A stretch of DNA of 64,000 nucleotides from Trifolium pratense (lineage: Eukaryota; Streptophyta; Magnoliopsida; Fabales; Fabaceae), in contig NC_060060.1 of NCBI RefSeq assembly GCF_020283565.1, positions 37,634,001-37,698,000 on the forward strand, written 5' to 3'. The translations under genes were made by a program, and so were the position numbers. Below, piece by piece: positions 1-17,172 of this stretch (positions are counted from its first letter, which is position 1; each line of letters starts with the position of its first letter). Below the pieces are notes generated by a model. It was not told where the DNA came from and ran no database searches. It was given only the letters and a program-made list of their open reading frames with translations.

Positions 1-3397
<3,397 letters not shown>

Positions 3398-3616
3398 TTT
3401 GTTGATGAAAATGGAGAATATGCAAGGGATCGGACAACTGGCAAGGGCTAGCTATAAATAGAGGAACTTGCATGGGAATGAGTCATGAGTCATGAAAAAG
3501 GGAATTTTCATAGACATCCCATAAATTCATATATACATCCATTTAATTAAGACAACTTCAAAAATTATTTATTTAAGGGTCTATAATAAATAAAGATAAA
3601 GATAATTTTATTTAGG

Positions 3617-3797
3617 GTCATGCTAAACAGTATCTCGGAGTATTTGTTAAGCATACTAAAAAATGAAACTAAAGATAAAATAAATGCTAGAAAGATAAGT
3701 TTTTATGTTTTTAAGGTATTAAATGCACAATTTTTAAGATAAAATTTCTATATTAATATACTTAATTAGTGTCCGGGGACAATATTTTGCATTTTCC
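3617..3797. repeat. MITE-like element, copy 2
   Basis: Diverged direct copy of the element at 2490-2656, about 220 bases upstream of the cytokinin dehydrogenase start codon. It may lie in that gene's promoter region. Confidence 0.45.
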
Positions 3798-3799
3798 TT

Positions 3800-5640
3800 T
3801 TATTTATAGTTAACTTAAAATTTGTACTTTCATTTAATTTTTTTTTATTTATTATTAATACATTGCACAAAGACAAAAAAAAAACACCACATAAAAAAAA
3901 GATAAAATCTCAAAAATAATTTTTTGAAAGAAACACTAAATATATGTGAAAAAATTACACTTATTTAATTAAAAAAATGTTTCAGAGATATGATTCCGAT
4001 CAAAATTGACCTTAAACCACCTTATCTTTGATAAAGTTAGAAGAGGAGAAAAAGAGAGGATCAGAGTATGCCAACAAAAGTTTACTTAACTAAGTGTGTA
4101 TATATTGTTTTACTTACACTAAATATGTTTATATGCCAACGGTATAAGAAAAAGGAGTTTTCATTAGACCATGGAAACAAAACCATAGAAAAGCAAGATA
4201 TTTCCTCAAGCAGACAATAATCCGTCGCTATAACTTATAGTCAAGGAAGCAAGTCGATTACAATAAATGTCCGTCGGTACATACTTTAATCTGTTGTACG
4301 GTTGTTTGACATTATTATTATTTTTTTTTTGTCAAATAGTTTAGTGGACAAGTGAGATGATCGGAGTTCGAATTCCGACACATACATATATAATGCAATG
4401 TCTCTGCCATCATCAAAACGTGATTATTTTGTAATGTGCTTCAATTAGTTCCACCAGTACATGATATTGTATTTTAATAAATGAAGCTTCTTTTATCATT
4501 AAAATTAACGCAACTAATTATTATCTTTAACTAATTATTCTGATCAACAGAGGACGGAAATGCTTTGATATGTCGTCGACTTTCAGTTGCGGTGGAGGGA
4601 GTCAGAGTATCAGGGAAAAGCAAGAATATGTTTTGAATCTAAGTGGTAGTGGGTCGAGTGGTGAACTTGCGTTTCCTTTTTTTTTAATTAAAATTTAAAA
4701 TGACAGTTTACTCTTTTTTACTAACTAATGATAGTTTATTTAACATTTGATTACTTTCTTTAATTAGGTGATTTAATTACTAGCCACAACATTTTGAAAC
4801 ATTTTGGATTAATTAGGTGATTAATTTGGCGACACGTCAGCTTTAAGCCTAGAAAACAAACAAAGAGACTATTGGTACCTGAAGTAAACCACAGGAATTT
4901 TAAAAACAATATTTTAAATGTATGGACTATTGTTAAAAAAGTGAGGAAAATATAGGAAAAAAACGTATTTAATCGAGTCCATCGTGTGTCACGTCAGCTT
5001 AATTTGTGCCTAGAAAAGAAATAGAGGACTAAATTTTGTAACAAATGTAAACTATATGGATTTAAAAACATTTTTGAAATGTGAAGACTATTGTTAAAAA
5101 GCGAATAAAATGTTGAGACCAAAAATATATTTAATCCATTATTATATTATAAGAATCTCACCCAAAAAAATTTAAATTTTGTTTTAGTAAAAGCAAAGCT
5201 AGATCATTTCATTAATAATTAACTGGTGCAGAGAAGAAGGCACATTATAAAAATTTAGAATTTCTTAACATAAGATGAATTAAATATGAATATTTAAATG
5301 CCAAAATTTTAAAAAAATTTAATGTATCCCTTGTTTAATTTTTTTTTTTTAACTTTTATAAAAAAAAATTAAAATTTTGAATGATTTAATGAGTTGACTA
5401 AAAAAGTAGGACCAAAGTCATGATGGAAAATTAACTTAGCCCAATTTTTTTTATCTAATATATCTTTTTTTTAGTCATATAAATTATAAGTCATTTGTAC
5501 CAAAAAAAAAAAAATTATAAGTTATAAATTGTAAGCTAACATTTTGTCTTGCCAAATATACCTTAAAAAAAGAAGCTTTTAACATAAAGTAATGACATAT
5601 CGTTTCTAAAAAAAAATGGCAGATCGTATTTATATCTTGA
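3800..5640. other. Gene-free AT-rich stretch with a degenerate tandem duplication
   Basis: I see no gene here. Two related blocks of about 150 bases follow each other at about 4826-4971 and 4988-5137. Each has ACGTCAGCTT near its start, then a GCCTAGAAAA block, a GACTATTGTTAAAAA block and a TATTTAATC end. They look like an old tandem duplication or remnants of one repeat family. Confidence 0.5.
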
Positions 5641-5645
5641 TTTTA

Positions 5646-5866
5646 GGGTCTGTTTGGATTTGACTTATTTTCGAGTTTATAAAAATGACTTATGCAAATA
5701 AATAAATTTTTACGTCGATTCATAACCCTTCACCGACAAAAATTGTATTTTTATAAGTTGTTTTCTCATAAACTACCTTGAAAATCTTAAAATAATACAT
5801 AAAAACTTATTTATTTGTATAAGCTATTTCGCATAAGCTTAAAAATAAGTCAATCCAAACGGACCC
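5646..5866. mobile_element. Tourist-like MITE (PIF/Harbinger type), copy 1
   Basis: The 221-base element has terminal inverted repeats GGGTCTGTTTGGATT and AATCCAAACGGACCC and is flanked by TTA on both sides, the three-base duplication typical of PIF/Harbinger MITEs. The interior is largely palindromic (AAATAAGTC, TTATAAGTTG, AACTACCTTGA). Related copies lie at 11640-11867, 27568-27772 and 39295-39502. It has no coding capacity. Confidence 0.85.
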
Positions 5867-7039
5867 TTAATTTATTTTAAAAAGTCGGATTCAAGTTTTT
5901 TTCCTTTTTGGTTAGGTAATTTAGTGATTAGAAATTTTACTTTTAAGATAGATAAGTGTGATGACCAAGATTCAAACTACAACCTATATATTTATAATAC
6001 AACGTTCTTATCATCTTAGTTTAGTTTGTGAGACATATTTCGACTTAAGTCTTATAAATGTAAAAGTATAGTTAATCAATCTTATCATAATTGATTTTCT
6101 TTACAAAGCCCATAAAATGTCAAATTCAAAGATACGATATTAGTAGAATCGTAGAACCAAATGGTAATGTAAAAACGTCATCATGAAATTTCATGTGTGG
6201 TAACCTATAGGATTAGGAGTATACTCCTATATTAAAAAGAAATATTTAATACTATTACGTACGCGTATATATCCTATGATATTGCATGAATCATCACGGT
6301 CACGACGATTCCCAGCAATTGGACATATTTCATCCCATAGGATATATCAAGTAACATATTTTTATTTTATCTTTTTATAAAAGTAAATAAATATACATGT
6401 ATTAAGTGATAAGAAAGCAACACATTGAACACACAATTATATATGTTCAATACTTTATTTTTTATTTTGATTTCATATCACAAATATTAGTAGTTGAGTG
6501 TTAGAAATTTCTGTGAAAGAGTGGGTCAAGTCAACCTCTTTATATCTTAAAATTCAATCTTTATATTTGTCCTTCTAATTAAACCACCTTGTCACTTTAA
6601 TATAAGATCTTTTATAGATTATCTTACATCCACATTGGAATTTGTATTTCCATTTTAAGGATAGTCAAAAATTTGGAAATTACTATCATAAGATCTCCTA
6701 AGATTTGATTTTGGGATCACAGAATCAGTCACTCTGATTCATCGAACTTTTTTGATTCATGCATGGAAGGGTATATAACAATGGAAACTGATGGAGACAA
6801 GGGACAAGATTTTCTTCGGGCCAAGATTTCGTTTGTGAGCATCTAAGGTAACATTGTTATTATCAATGAAAAGTCAAGCAGGGAAATGAAACTAAGATTA
6901 TGTTATGTCACTTCCATTAGATATTCCCTCCAATGTATATATAGTAGACTAGTTCCAAGCCAAAGAAAATAAAGATATGGTTGACTAGGTGGCATTATTT
7001 GATGGTAAATTTTTAGGTATATAGATTTAGTTGGGTATT

Positions 7040-7860
7040 GATAGTTGATATACTAGGCTGACAAAGCGAGCAGCCTGTCCCGTTTAGGCTCATACCCGCA
7101 CCAAAAATGGGACGGAGCCAGCCCCATTTTTATGATTTTGATGGTTTACGGGCGAATTTATAATTTAAGTCTAACTACTAAATAGTATAAAAAATCGAAT
7201 TTCAAAAAAACATTGAAATTTTTATTTAATATTAAAATATTCATACAAAATCTAGACCAAAAAATAAATTTATACAAAATCATTTTTACGAGTATTTTTA
7301 GATGTTTCCAATCATTCAGTCCATCATTTGCTAAAAAAATCATATGGCTGCTATTTTTAGAAGTTAACAATTTACAACAAAAACAATATTTTTATCTACA
7401 TGTTTAGAGTAAATCAACCATTTTCTTTCAAAAGTCTCTCCATTACTCAACATTCTAGAAAAATAAGAATATGACAAATGCCTAGAAATATTGTCTTTAG
7501 GAAATGTGAGATTCAATTCCTTAATAGGCTCATTTTTAATTAAAGCATCCCTCCATTTAGCAACAAAAATACCCCAATTTGTAGATCATAAATATATAAA
7601 GGAGGGATGAAGTGGTCATACCAATGCCTACATCAACATTTGATGCATAAGAACATTATACATTATATATATACTCCTAAAAAATATATATTGGGCCCCT
7701 AATTTTTAAGACCTAGGACAATTGTCCTCCCTCAGATACGACCATGGACGGGGCACATCAATTTAGATGTGCGAGTAAAATTCAACTCCACTCTGTTTAT
7801 TGGCGGGTTGATGAGTTGGCGGGACACCCCGTCAAATTTTTTTAAAAAAATTTGACTGTA
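7040..7860 (-). pseudogene. Decayed hAT-type (TTF zinc finger/ZMYM1-like) transposase fragment
   Basis: On the minus strand between about 7640 and 7158, pieces of one protein are readable in shifting frames: a SNGETFERKWLIYSKHVDK segment, then FCCKLL in another frame, then LANDGLNDWKHL. In recalled plant hAT-superfamily proteins with a TTF-type zinc finger the order is SNGE..R.WLVYS, FCFCCKLF, L..DGFNDWKHL. At least one frameshift and several stops make it non-functional. Flanking GC-richer pieces at 7056-7140 and 7735-7830 (CCCGTTTAGGCT, GGCGGGACACCCCGTC) may be element remains. The assignment rests on short motifs. Confidence 0.5.
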
Positions 7861-8465
7861 ACGGAGGGAGTATATAATGTAGTGATTTTTCTAAAAAGAC
7901 GCTTAAAAAGAATCGGATGGATGATGGAGTACTTTTAAATTACTAGATAGGATTGTTTAAAAAAAAAAAAAAATTACTAGATAGGATGAAAGTCAATTTT
8001 TTGTAATTTTACACTGTGTCGCTGCATATGAATTATTAAATCCTAACAATATTTGGAAAGAATACGAGCTTATATAAGTGTATAAAATAATAAGAATTTC
8101 AAAGATTCCATGAAAAAGGATTTCCATATCAAATCGGATCTGAAGACCGGAGCTGCGGGCCAGAGCAAATTAATATCGCATCACAACAGTTCGTATTATG
8201 GAATTGGAATGATACTTATAAAAAAAAAATGGAATTGGAATGATAATGGCTGTTGCCAGCAATCACTGAAAATGAAACATGCCTCTTTTTCTTCTTTAGG
8301 TGGTGTGGTGAGTAGTGACTAGTGGGGGGTTATGTTTCATACATAATACATATACAGTACAAGTAATTTCTTGCATGAGGATTGAGGACTATAACCTTTC
8401 TCCAACATGCATGAGTTTCTCACGTGATGCATGATATATCAGCATTATAATGAATATGAATTTAC

Positions 8466-8708
8466 AAAATCATCGTTGGATTGGAAATTTATATGATTAG
8501 ATTATCCATAATTTTTTTTTAAAGAAATTAATAAAAATCATTTTATATGTTATTGAAATCCATTAAATTAACTGTTTATGATTTTTATTGAATACTATTA
8601 ATTTTGACGGATCTTTATAACATATCAAATAATTTTCTATTTCTTTAAAAAAATTATGGATGATTTATAAGATATAAATTTTCAATTCAACGGTAAATTT
8701 TATAAAAT
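8466..8708. repeat. Long imperfect palindrome, MITE-like
   Basis: The segment folds back on itself over nearly its whole length. The left arm (AAAATCATCGTTGGATTGG..., ATCCATAATTTTTTTTTAAAG) is matched by the inverted right arm (CTTTAAAAAAATTATGGAT..., TTCAATTCAACGG). The hairpin is about 240 bases with no reading frame, which is typical of a MITE. Exact termini and target duplication were not identified. Confidence 0.65.
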
Positions 8709-9039
8709 ATGTATTTGTTATAATGTAATTCACTACTTGTACACCATGCATTATTTGAGAAACTTGTGCATGTTTTGCCATGAGTATATGAATGTATTGT
8801 TGCATGTATCGATTAGGCAAGTGTCGTTTGGGGTCAAGTGAGCTTGATGATTGTGAATATATATGTCGCCATTGTGCCCAAGTTTATTGAAATAATAATG
8901 GTTAGATTTTCTTTACTTCCATTTAAAGTATTAATTAATTTGGACTGATTAGAATGTTGATTTGATGTCGAGTAGCAATTAGTTAAAATTGAAGTTTGTG
9001 GGTTCCTATAAACATAGTTTGTGGGTACCTATAAACATT

Positions 9040-9500
9040 CTAAAGCTCAAGAAAGGATGAGAGTAAATAGTTTGAGATTTTTAGGAATAGAAAGTGTGTA
9101 TCTAAAATTGTCGATGTGCTCTGTAGTATAAAAAAAAATTTGTCAATGTATTTGTTTGTATGTGTGTGAGAGAGATCGTTATGATCGACGCTCATCAAAA
9201 TGAATACCAACATGTAGTGAGTTAGGTTAGATCCAAATAGGGATGTCAATGAATTAAGACTGTAGCTCGGAGTATTTATTCAATTCATCATTTAAAATAT
9301 TCTTCATCATCGCCCCCTATTTTCTCCATTTTGCTCTCAAAAAAGGATTAGAGCAAATACGGTAAGATTTTTAGGAATAGAAATTGTGTACCTAGAATAG
9401 ATAGTGAGCTAGGGTGGATCAAATGTCAATGGGTTAGGATGGTAGCAAAGATTATTTATTCACTTCATCATTTAAAATGTTATCCATCATCGTCCTCATT
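9040..9500. repeat. Degenerate tandem duplication
   Basis: Two blocks at about 9046-9315 and 9343-9500 share the order AAGGAT..AGAG, AGATTTTTAGGAATAGAAA, GTGAG.TAGG.T, ATGTCAATG..TTA, TTATTCA.TTCATCATTTAAAAT and CATCATCG. The second copy is shorter. No protein is recognisable in either. Confidence 0.6.
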
Positions 9501-10624
9501 TTCGGTATAAGGAGTACTCTCCATACCATAGAAAATGTTGAACTGGATCACCGTGGAACATACATATCATAGAACCCGACCAAAGGGAACCAAGCTAGCC
9601 TGCCACCCCATGAAATGTATCTATCGCTATAAGGTGTGTGTAAAATGTGTTTTTCTGTGTTCACTTTGTCTATAGACATTTAGCTAGGTGTGCCTTTTGT
9701 CTTCTAAAAATTCGATTAAGGATGTTAAAGTTTGACATATCACATCACATTTTTCAGTTCATAGCTAGATTTCAAAATTACTATTAATTGTTTTGTCGTG
9801 GATTAATAGGCTACGGTGTAGAAAAATTGACATGAGAGAATCTTTATTGTAAATTTGTAATGATAGCTAAATATTCTAAAGATGATCATCATCATGCACA
9901 AATGAAAAAAATATACAACTTCAATGCTATCATCATCACCAACAAGGAACAGAACAAAAAACACATGCATGCATGGAGTGCCATATTTATAATTGTTCGC
10001 TTGAATTAATTCCATATTATGCTTTTAGGACCCATTTTTGTTAGAGATTATTATAAAAGAAAATAACTTAGATATTAGACAATTTAGAAGATTAATTTTT
10101 AGTAATTCACATATTAACTGATTTTATTTTATTTTTTTGTATTTGTTTACCATTAGAAAATTATTTGAAAAAAAATGGTTTAAAAAGTGATTTTTTTTTA
10201 TATAATGATCAAAAGTGATTAACTTTTTTTTGGAAAAACTACTTAAAACAACTTTTCATTTAAAGCAATTTTTAGGGTTAAATAGTGCTTACTACATATA
10301 ATGTTAGAGAATTTTGATTATCCCCTGTAATATTATTTTTTCGATTACTCCATTGTAATGTCAAGATTTTGTCATTTTAGTCCCTCATTGAATATGTTTG
10401 CTTAAATTTAAACGGGAGTGAGGTTTAAGAATCAAGGGGTGTAAAAAGAAGCTGACTAAGATTATGATAACAACAATGGACTATTTTTTTTTTTGTCTTC
10501 TCACTTCTTTGAAATAATGGGCCTTTGGGCTTGGCCCTTTTCATTGCAAATCAGTTAACCCAAAAAAAAAACTCTCCGTTTTGCTGAAGCAGTATCTTCT
10601 CTGTGAAAGAGGTAGATTAATTTG

Positions 10625-13600
10625 ATGGCGCTCCAACTCCAACTCCAACCAATATCTTCTCTGCATTTTCAGTTTTTCCAACCGCTAATTCAAACCAAAA
10701 CCAACGCCATTTTCAAATTCGCACTTTCTTGTTCCAACGAAACAACTCAAGTCCAAATTAACGTTGTTAAGAAGAAGAAAAACAACAACTCCAGACCAAG
10801 TTTCACCGACCAAATTCGAGATAAATGGTCCCTCAAATTAGCTTCCCAGAGAGAAAAATTCCCATGGCAAGAACCAGAAGAACAACAACAAGAACCAGAA
10901 CTAGAGGAACAACCACAACCTCAATCTCAAGAAGACGTGTCTTCAACGATGCTAAATTTCGAGTTTCCAAAGCGTTTATCACCTTGGCACGTGGCAGAAA
11001 ATTCTAAAAATCCACAAAATGTGTCTGAATTTGATGCTTCTGAGGACAATGAAGAAAATAAGAAACCGTTACAGAAAAATTCTGGTGGTTCTGTTATGGA
11101 AAGAGAAGTTCAAGAATCAGAAAGTAGTTTGAAGAAAAGGAGAAGCAATACTGAATTGGCAGAGAGGTTGATTCCTGAACATGAATTACGGAGGCTTAGA
11201 AGTATTGCTTTGAGAATGGTGGAAAGGTTCAGTGTTGGAGTTGCTGGTATCACTCAAGAATTGGTGGATTCTATTCATAAAAAATGGGTTGTTAATGAAG
11301 TTGTTAAGTTCAAGTTTGATTCTCCTCTTTCTGCTAATATGAAAAGGGCTCATCAAATTCTTGAGGTTCACTCTTCCTTCCATATGCTTCAATTATGTCG
11401 TTTATGTAGGGACTTTTTCGATTGGTTTATTTGAGCTTATCTGCTAGCATTATTGCGAGACTGTTTGAGAGGACTTATGGAAACAACTTATGACATGTTC
11501 GTAAGTTGTTTTTAGCTCATTTTCGATGAAAACGGCTTATAACTTGTATGAATATAATTTAACCTTATTTTATTATTTCTTATAGAGATAGACTATACAT
11601 AAGCACTTATATTATGAACACTTATGCTATAAACACTTGGGGCCCGTTTGGATTGACTTATTTTTGAGCTTGTGTGAAACAACTTATGCAAATAAATAAG
11701 CTCTTAGTATGTATGTATTATTATAAGCTTTTCAAAGTAGTTTACGAGAAAAAAGCTTATGAAGATACAATTTTTGTTAGTGAAAACTTATAAATTAACA
11801 TAAAACTTTATTTATTTGCATCAACTATTTTCATAAGCTAAAAAATAAGCCAAATCCAAACAGGCCCTTAATCATGTCATGTTGTTTATTCAAACAGGGT
11901 CATAGTGTGGTTGCTTGCTTATAATAACTTGTCTTTTATCAAGGGATATTTGAATTGCTAGAGCCTTTACATTCATAGTATTACTTTCTTTCTTGATCAG
12001 AGTAAAACTGGAGGTATTGTGGTATGGCGATCGGGCAGTTCCATAGTGTTATATCGAGGAATGACCTACAAACTACCTTGTGTAGAATCATACAAAAAAG
12101 TTTATGATGCTCAGAAGAAGAATGATGTTGATCATTCGATGCATGTTGTAAGTGGAAGTAATGCTCAAGTAAGTGTGAAAGAAACAGATAGACCTATTGA
12201 ATCATTTAATCAAGACTCTGCTGAGTATTTGAAGGATAAGAGTGAAGAAGAAAAGATGGAATTGATCGAACTCAACATTTTGTTAGATGAATTGGGTCCA
12301 CGCTTCAAAGATTGGACAGGCTGTGAGCCTTTACCTGTTGATGCAGACCAGTTACCTGCTGTTGTTCAAGGGTATAAAACACCATTCAGACTTCTTCCAT
12401 ATGGGGTGAAAGCTTGTTTATCCAACAAGGAAACAACTGTCATGCGTAGAATTGCTAGAAGAACAGCTCCGCACTTTGCTCTTGGTATGCCAGAAGCTCT
12501 CTAGTTACATTCATGCCTTCAAATTTTTCTTTCCAAAAGATACTATTGTTTACTGCTGCAGGAAGAAATAGAGAACTGCAAGGTCTGGCTAGAGCTATAG
12601 TAAAGCTGTGGGAAACAAGTGCTATTGCAAAAATAGCCATCAAACGTGGTGTTCCCTTTGCATCTAATGATAGGATGGCTGAAGTACTCAAGGTATTTCT
12701 CATGAACCACTAGAAATTTGACAATATTACTGTTTAATTTAATTGCTTTGGAATTTATCATGCTAAAAAGGAGATCTGGTTCCTCTAAATTGAGCAGTTC
12801 ACTTTCAAGTATAAGATGAGTAATATCAGTCATTGATTAACAAATCAAAGGTCGATATTGTAGGTACATCATAACAAATCATTAGCTTAGTTTGTAAATA
12901 AGATTAGTTTTTAATACCATAATCAGGGTTAAAGTGAAAACAGCACTCTTGGTTCAGAACACAGCAACTTGACTTCTTGAACTTACCAGGTTGTGCTTAC
13001 ATTGGTGTGAAATTTTCCAACATGTAGAAAATAGCATTATAGGTAGTCAATATTTACAGTTTGATAATATTCATGGGAATGGGTTGCTAAGATTAAAACC
13101 ACAAATGATTTGCCGCAATTGAAGGATTGCCTGAAGGAGGTAGTCAATATATTGTTCTGAATTCTTTTTAATGAGATTTGGGTCCCATAAAAAATTCATT
13201 TAATTAATAATATACAAAAGATTGACTGCAGTTTTACTTTTGCAATGGTCATGCATTTTGGAGGCTAACCAACACATTTGTTTGTCTAGAAAGATTGTAA
13301 GGATTGTTGGTGCTTGACGCTTAAATACTCCGATATCTGTTTTTGTTCATAATTTACCCTATTGCATATTAAAGTGAATAAATTATCCCATTCTTCAAAC
13401 TTACGGCGTTTGCCTTTCATGCATTTGCAGAAATTGACTGGGGGAACTCTACTTTCTAGAAATAAGGAATATATTGTATTTTACAGGGGCAATGACTTCT
13501 TGCCTCCTGTCGTCACCAAAACCCTGACCGAGAGACAGAAACTAACCGTCATTCAACAAGACGAGGAAGAGAAGGCACGACAAAGTGCTGCTTCATCTAT

Positions 13601-14745
13601 TACTATATCAAATAGCAAATCATCTCAAATGCCGTTATTAGCTGGCACCCTTGCCGAGACTAGGGCAGCAACCGCCAACTGGGGACACCAACCATGTAAA
13701 CAAGAAGTTGAGAAAATGATGAGAGAATCCACCTTGGGTAGATTTTCTTCTTTAATCAGAAATCATGAGAATAAACTAGCTCTAGTAAGTTACAAGAGAC
13801 CAACTGAAATAACTTAAAGATTATCTGCTGTTACCACATCTATCTAACTTTATATGGCTATAGGCAAAAGCAAGGTTCAGGAAGGCCGAGAGAGATTTAG
13901 TTAAAATACAGGGTGGTTTCAACGCAGCAGACCTTCCAACTGATTTGGAGACATTAACTAATGAAGAGAGAATTTTGTTTAGGAAGATGGGTTTGAGTAT
14001 GAAGCCATACTTACTTCTAGGTAAGAACAACAAATTTACTATAGCTTTATAAGTGCTGCTTTTGTACATATTTATTATACAAAATATGTTAAAAGCATGA
14101 GATTTTCAGGGAGGCGAGACGTTTATGCCGGCACCATAGAAAACATGCATCTACACTGGAAATATCGCGAGTTGGTAAAGATACTTGTAAAAGGGAAAAA
14201 TTTAGCCCAAGTTAAACACATTGCGATATCTTTGGAAGCTGAGAGTGGTGGGGTGCTAGTGTCTGTAGACAAGGATACCAAAGGCCATATAATAATTATT
14301 TATCGTGGGAAGAACTACTTCCGTCCACAGGTTATTAGGCCCAAAAGCTTGTTGACACGGAGACAGGCATTGGCTCGATCAATGGAGCTTCAAAGACTAG
14401 AGGTAATAAAGCAATAGCCTGTAAAAAAAACGGAGTTACTGAGATTTTTACTTGTTATATAATCTCATGAACTTTGTATATTTTTTTCAGGCACTAAAAC
14501 ATCACATCTCAGATTTACAGGAGATGATTGACTTGCTCAAATCTGAACTAGTATGACATTTTATCACTTCTATATTACTCTGTTGTAAATACTTTGGATA
14601 GGTCATAAGTTTTTGTTGTTGATTTCAGGATGATAAGAAAAATGAAAAGGTGATTGATGGTGACAAAACTATGTACTCAACACTTGATAACAACGATGTT
14701 TCTTCTGACGATGACATGGAAGACCTAAATACTCTTTCTCCATAG
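10625..14745 (+). CDS. CRS1: CRM-domain chloroplast group II intron splicing factor (CRS1/CFM3 type)
   Basis: Eight exons join in frame into 778 residues: 10625-11365, 12001-12484, 12562-12692, 13431-13784, 13864-14020, 14110-14402, 14491-14550 and 14629-14745. CRM domains bind RNA; this protein class promotes splicing of plastid group II introns. A basic, acid-poor N-terminus suits a plastid transit peptide. Three CRM domains are visible: about residues 186-275 ([33 protein letters not shown]), 375-478 ([25 protein letters not shown]) and 595-700 ([33 protein letters not shown]). The C-terminus is coiled-coil-like, then acidic. The start is the first ATG, in a GATGGCG context. A Tourist-like MITE sits in intron 1. 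Three CRM domains fit both CRS1 and CFM3; CRS1 is my preference from overall feel and length, not proven. Confidence 0.88.
11640..11867. mobile_element. Tourist-like MITE, copy 2, in an intron
   Basis: The termini are GGGCCCGTTTGGATT and CCAAATCCAAACAGGCCC, with flanks TTG on the left and TTA on the right (one mismatch from a perfect duplication). The interior is palindromic like the copy at 5646-5866. It lies within intron 1 of the CRM-domain gene and leaves both splice sites intact. Confidence 0.8.
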
Positions 14746-16310
14746 ACAAATAGCAGGTGCTTGTAATTTACTAAATAGTAACTTACTACCTTTGCCTATA
14801 ATATTCAGTAACAACATTAAGTGAATGTTAACAATACTGTCCTTATTCCTCTTTTTTTCTTTGCCCTGTTATTCTCTTTAATTAAACTAGAATGAAAGGA
14901 CTTAGGACGAGATTCATTTTGACAAAGACGACAGTGGTGGTGAGAACTTGAAACATCAAAACAAGCTAATTGACTTGGTACAGTAATCCATTGCAATAGC
15001 TTGTAGAGGTTGAGCATTATGGATGACTGACTTAGAAGATGAACAAGAATGTGAAGCTTAAGCTACTGACCACAAAAACTTGATCCATGCCTTTGATGTT
15101 TGTCACAGTTTTTCTCAAGTCAGTAGGTTGGGAGAGATTATTATCATTACTTCCATTGTCTGCGTCATTTATATTAAAGCGATGTAACATGTGAAATGGT
15201 TAATTCAGTTGTATGGATTATAAATTGCATGATCAATTCAGTTTGATAGATGGATAAAAATACCATCCATTGACATTACATGTAACTTTGTTCATATTTG
15301 TGTAAATATTTCACTAAAAAAAATCAGAGTAAAGTTCTTATCCTTTGTCATCCCTCTTACTACTCTCTTTTTGTCTCTACAAATATTTCTTATCGTTCTT
15401 AATACTTTATATGTGCATCAAATAGAAAGTTATACTTACTATGATATAAGAAAAAGGTGATGACCAGTAACGACAGTAGAAGTGGGATCATTGAATCTGC
15501 TGAAGATCGATCCACTAAACAAACACAAATATTTTAGACAGGTTGGGTAAGAATTTTTGTGACTACTCCATCTGATGAATCTGCTGTCTTTCATGCACTT
15601 GTGTGTTAAATGCTTGTCATCATAAATTCTTTGCTTGGCAATGTTGTTTTTCATTATTTTGATTTCAATTTCCCTTTGGTGATTCTGAGTTTCATTAGTG
15701 ATTGAATGCAGGGTTATCATTTTCTTTTGTAGTGTTAACTGTGTAGAATTTGGTTTAACATTCAACTATATCCTTTTGTTGGTCAATACTATAGTATGGT
15801 AAAACTTACTAACATTCCATTTGAATCATCTTTAATTCATTGCCTTTGATAATTCTCTTTTAGCAATTTTTTCCCATTCATTACATGTTCAATTGGACAC
15901 GCATTCGATCAAAAGTGTCGATGCTATAGAGGTAATAATATGTTCTAGAAAAGAAATATTAAAAGAGGTCTAAACCTCTCAAAATAATATAGAAGTATAA
16001 GGGGTCAAACAATAAAGGTTTATGCTTAATAAAGATTTCTGCATCTTTTTCTTTTTATTCTTGATGGCTACTAATCCTACTATCATATTCTTTTGGTTAA
16101 AATTTACATGCTCAATACCTGCAACAGGGCTCACTAACATTTACATGCTCAAGGGAGTTAGTTATGTTTGTTAGTCTATGTAGATAAGATAGTTGTAACT
16201 ACTTCATCTATATATAGATGCATTATTACCAATTTTTAACTTGATTTCAATCTTTATGTCTCATATTCAAGTTTTTTCTCCTTCATCAATGGAGAGTCTT
16301 CATATTTGTT
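14746..16310. other. Intergenic, no gene recognised
   Basis: It begins with the 3' flank of the CRM-domain gene. The longest open frame (minus strand, 15439-15765, 108 codons) shows no recognisable domain and no splice context, so I treat it as chance. Confidence 0.5.
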
Positions 16311-16314
16311 AGTT

Positions 16315-16735
16315 TGGCTCTGTTCGATAAAAATAAGCTATAAGTTAGTTAATAGCTGAAAAGCTAGCTTATAGCTGATAGCTGGTGGCGGATAGCTTAT
16401 AGCTGAAAAGCTAGTAGAATAAAATTAAAGTGTTTGGTAAATTTAATTGTTGTAAGTACAAAATGACATAAAAATGCATGATTAGTGGGTATGGTTAGTG
16501 GGTAGTTATTATATTTTAAAAAAAAAATAAAGAAATAATAAATAAAAATAATAAGGGTAAAAATGGGGAAAATGTAAAAAGCTATAAGCTATAAACTCAT
16601 AAGCTACTTGAAATAGCATATCAAAAAACGTTATAAGTTAGTTAAAGAAACTTGTTACCAAACACTTCACATTTTTATCAAACAAGTTTATAAGTTAGTC
16701 CAATAAACTATAAGCTAGCTTATTGGACTTACCAA
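16315..16735. repeat. Palindrome-rich MITE-like repeat (AGCTTATAGCT family)
   Basis: It starts GGCTCTGTTCGATAAAAATA and holds many AGCTTATAGCT, GCTATAAGCT and AAGCTAG palindromes and a TGTTACCAAACACTT segment. A related element lies at 52880-53187 and ends CCCAAACAGAGCC, the inverted complement of GGCTCTGTT. It has no coding capacity. Confidence 0.6.
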
Positions 16736-17172
16736 TCAATGTCTTTATCTAGTCTCTTGAAATTGATACTCAGTACTCTTGTTCACAATAGCCATTAATG
16801 CACATAGAAAAGTTGTGTGTTGCCTACAAATATTTGTGGACAATTGTCAGCACTTTTACATGATTACATCTGATAAATGTTGCAGTGATATTTGGCTAAC
16901 TGTCAACTTTCTTCGCAGCAAAAAATAGGAAAAAAAATAAAATTATAGCCGAAACAAATTTGAGAGTACAAAATCAAAGGTGGGTGAAATATTTGTGAGA
17001 CATCCAAAACAAGAGATAAACAGACTATTTAATTTAATTTCATTACCAATATTTTAGAGTACAAAGGCAAAGTTGCAAGATGCATGAAATTAAAAAACAA
17101 AAAATTAAAATATAATTATTGGTTGCTACCGGAAGAATTCATTCATCCCTACATGTGGCGTTTGTTTACTTT

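Noticed and set aside
15439..15765. 108-codon minus-strand open frame downstream of the CRM-domain gene
   Set aside because: No recognisable domain, no promoter or splice context; composition looks random.
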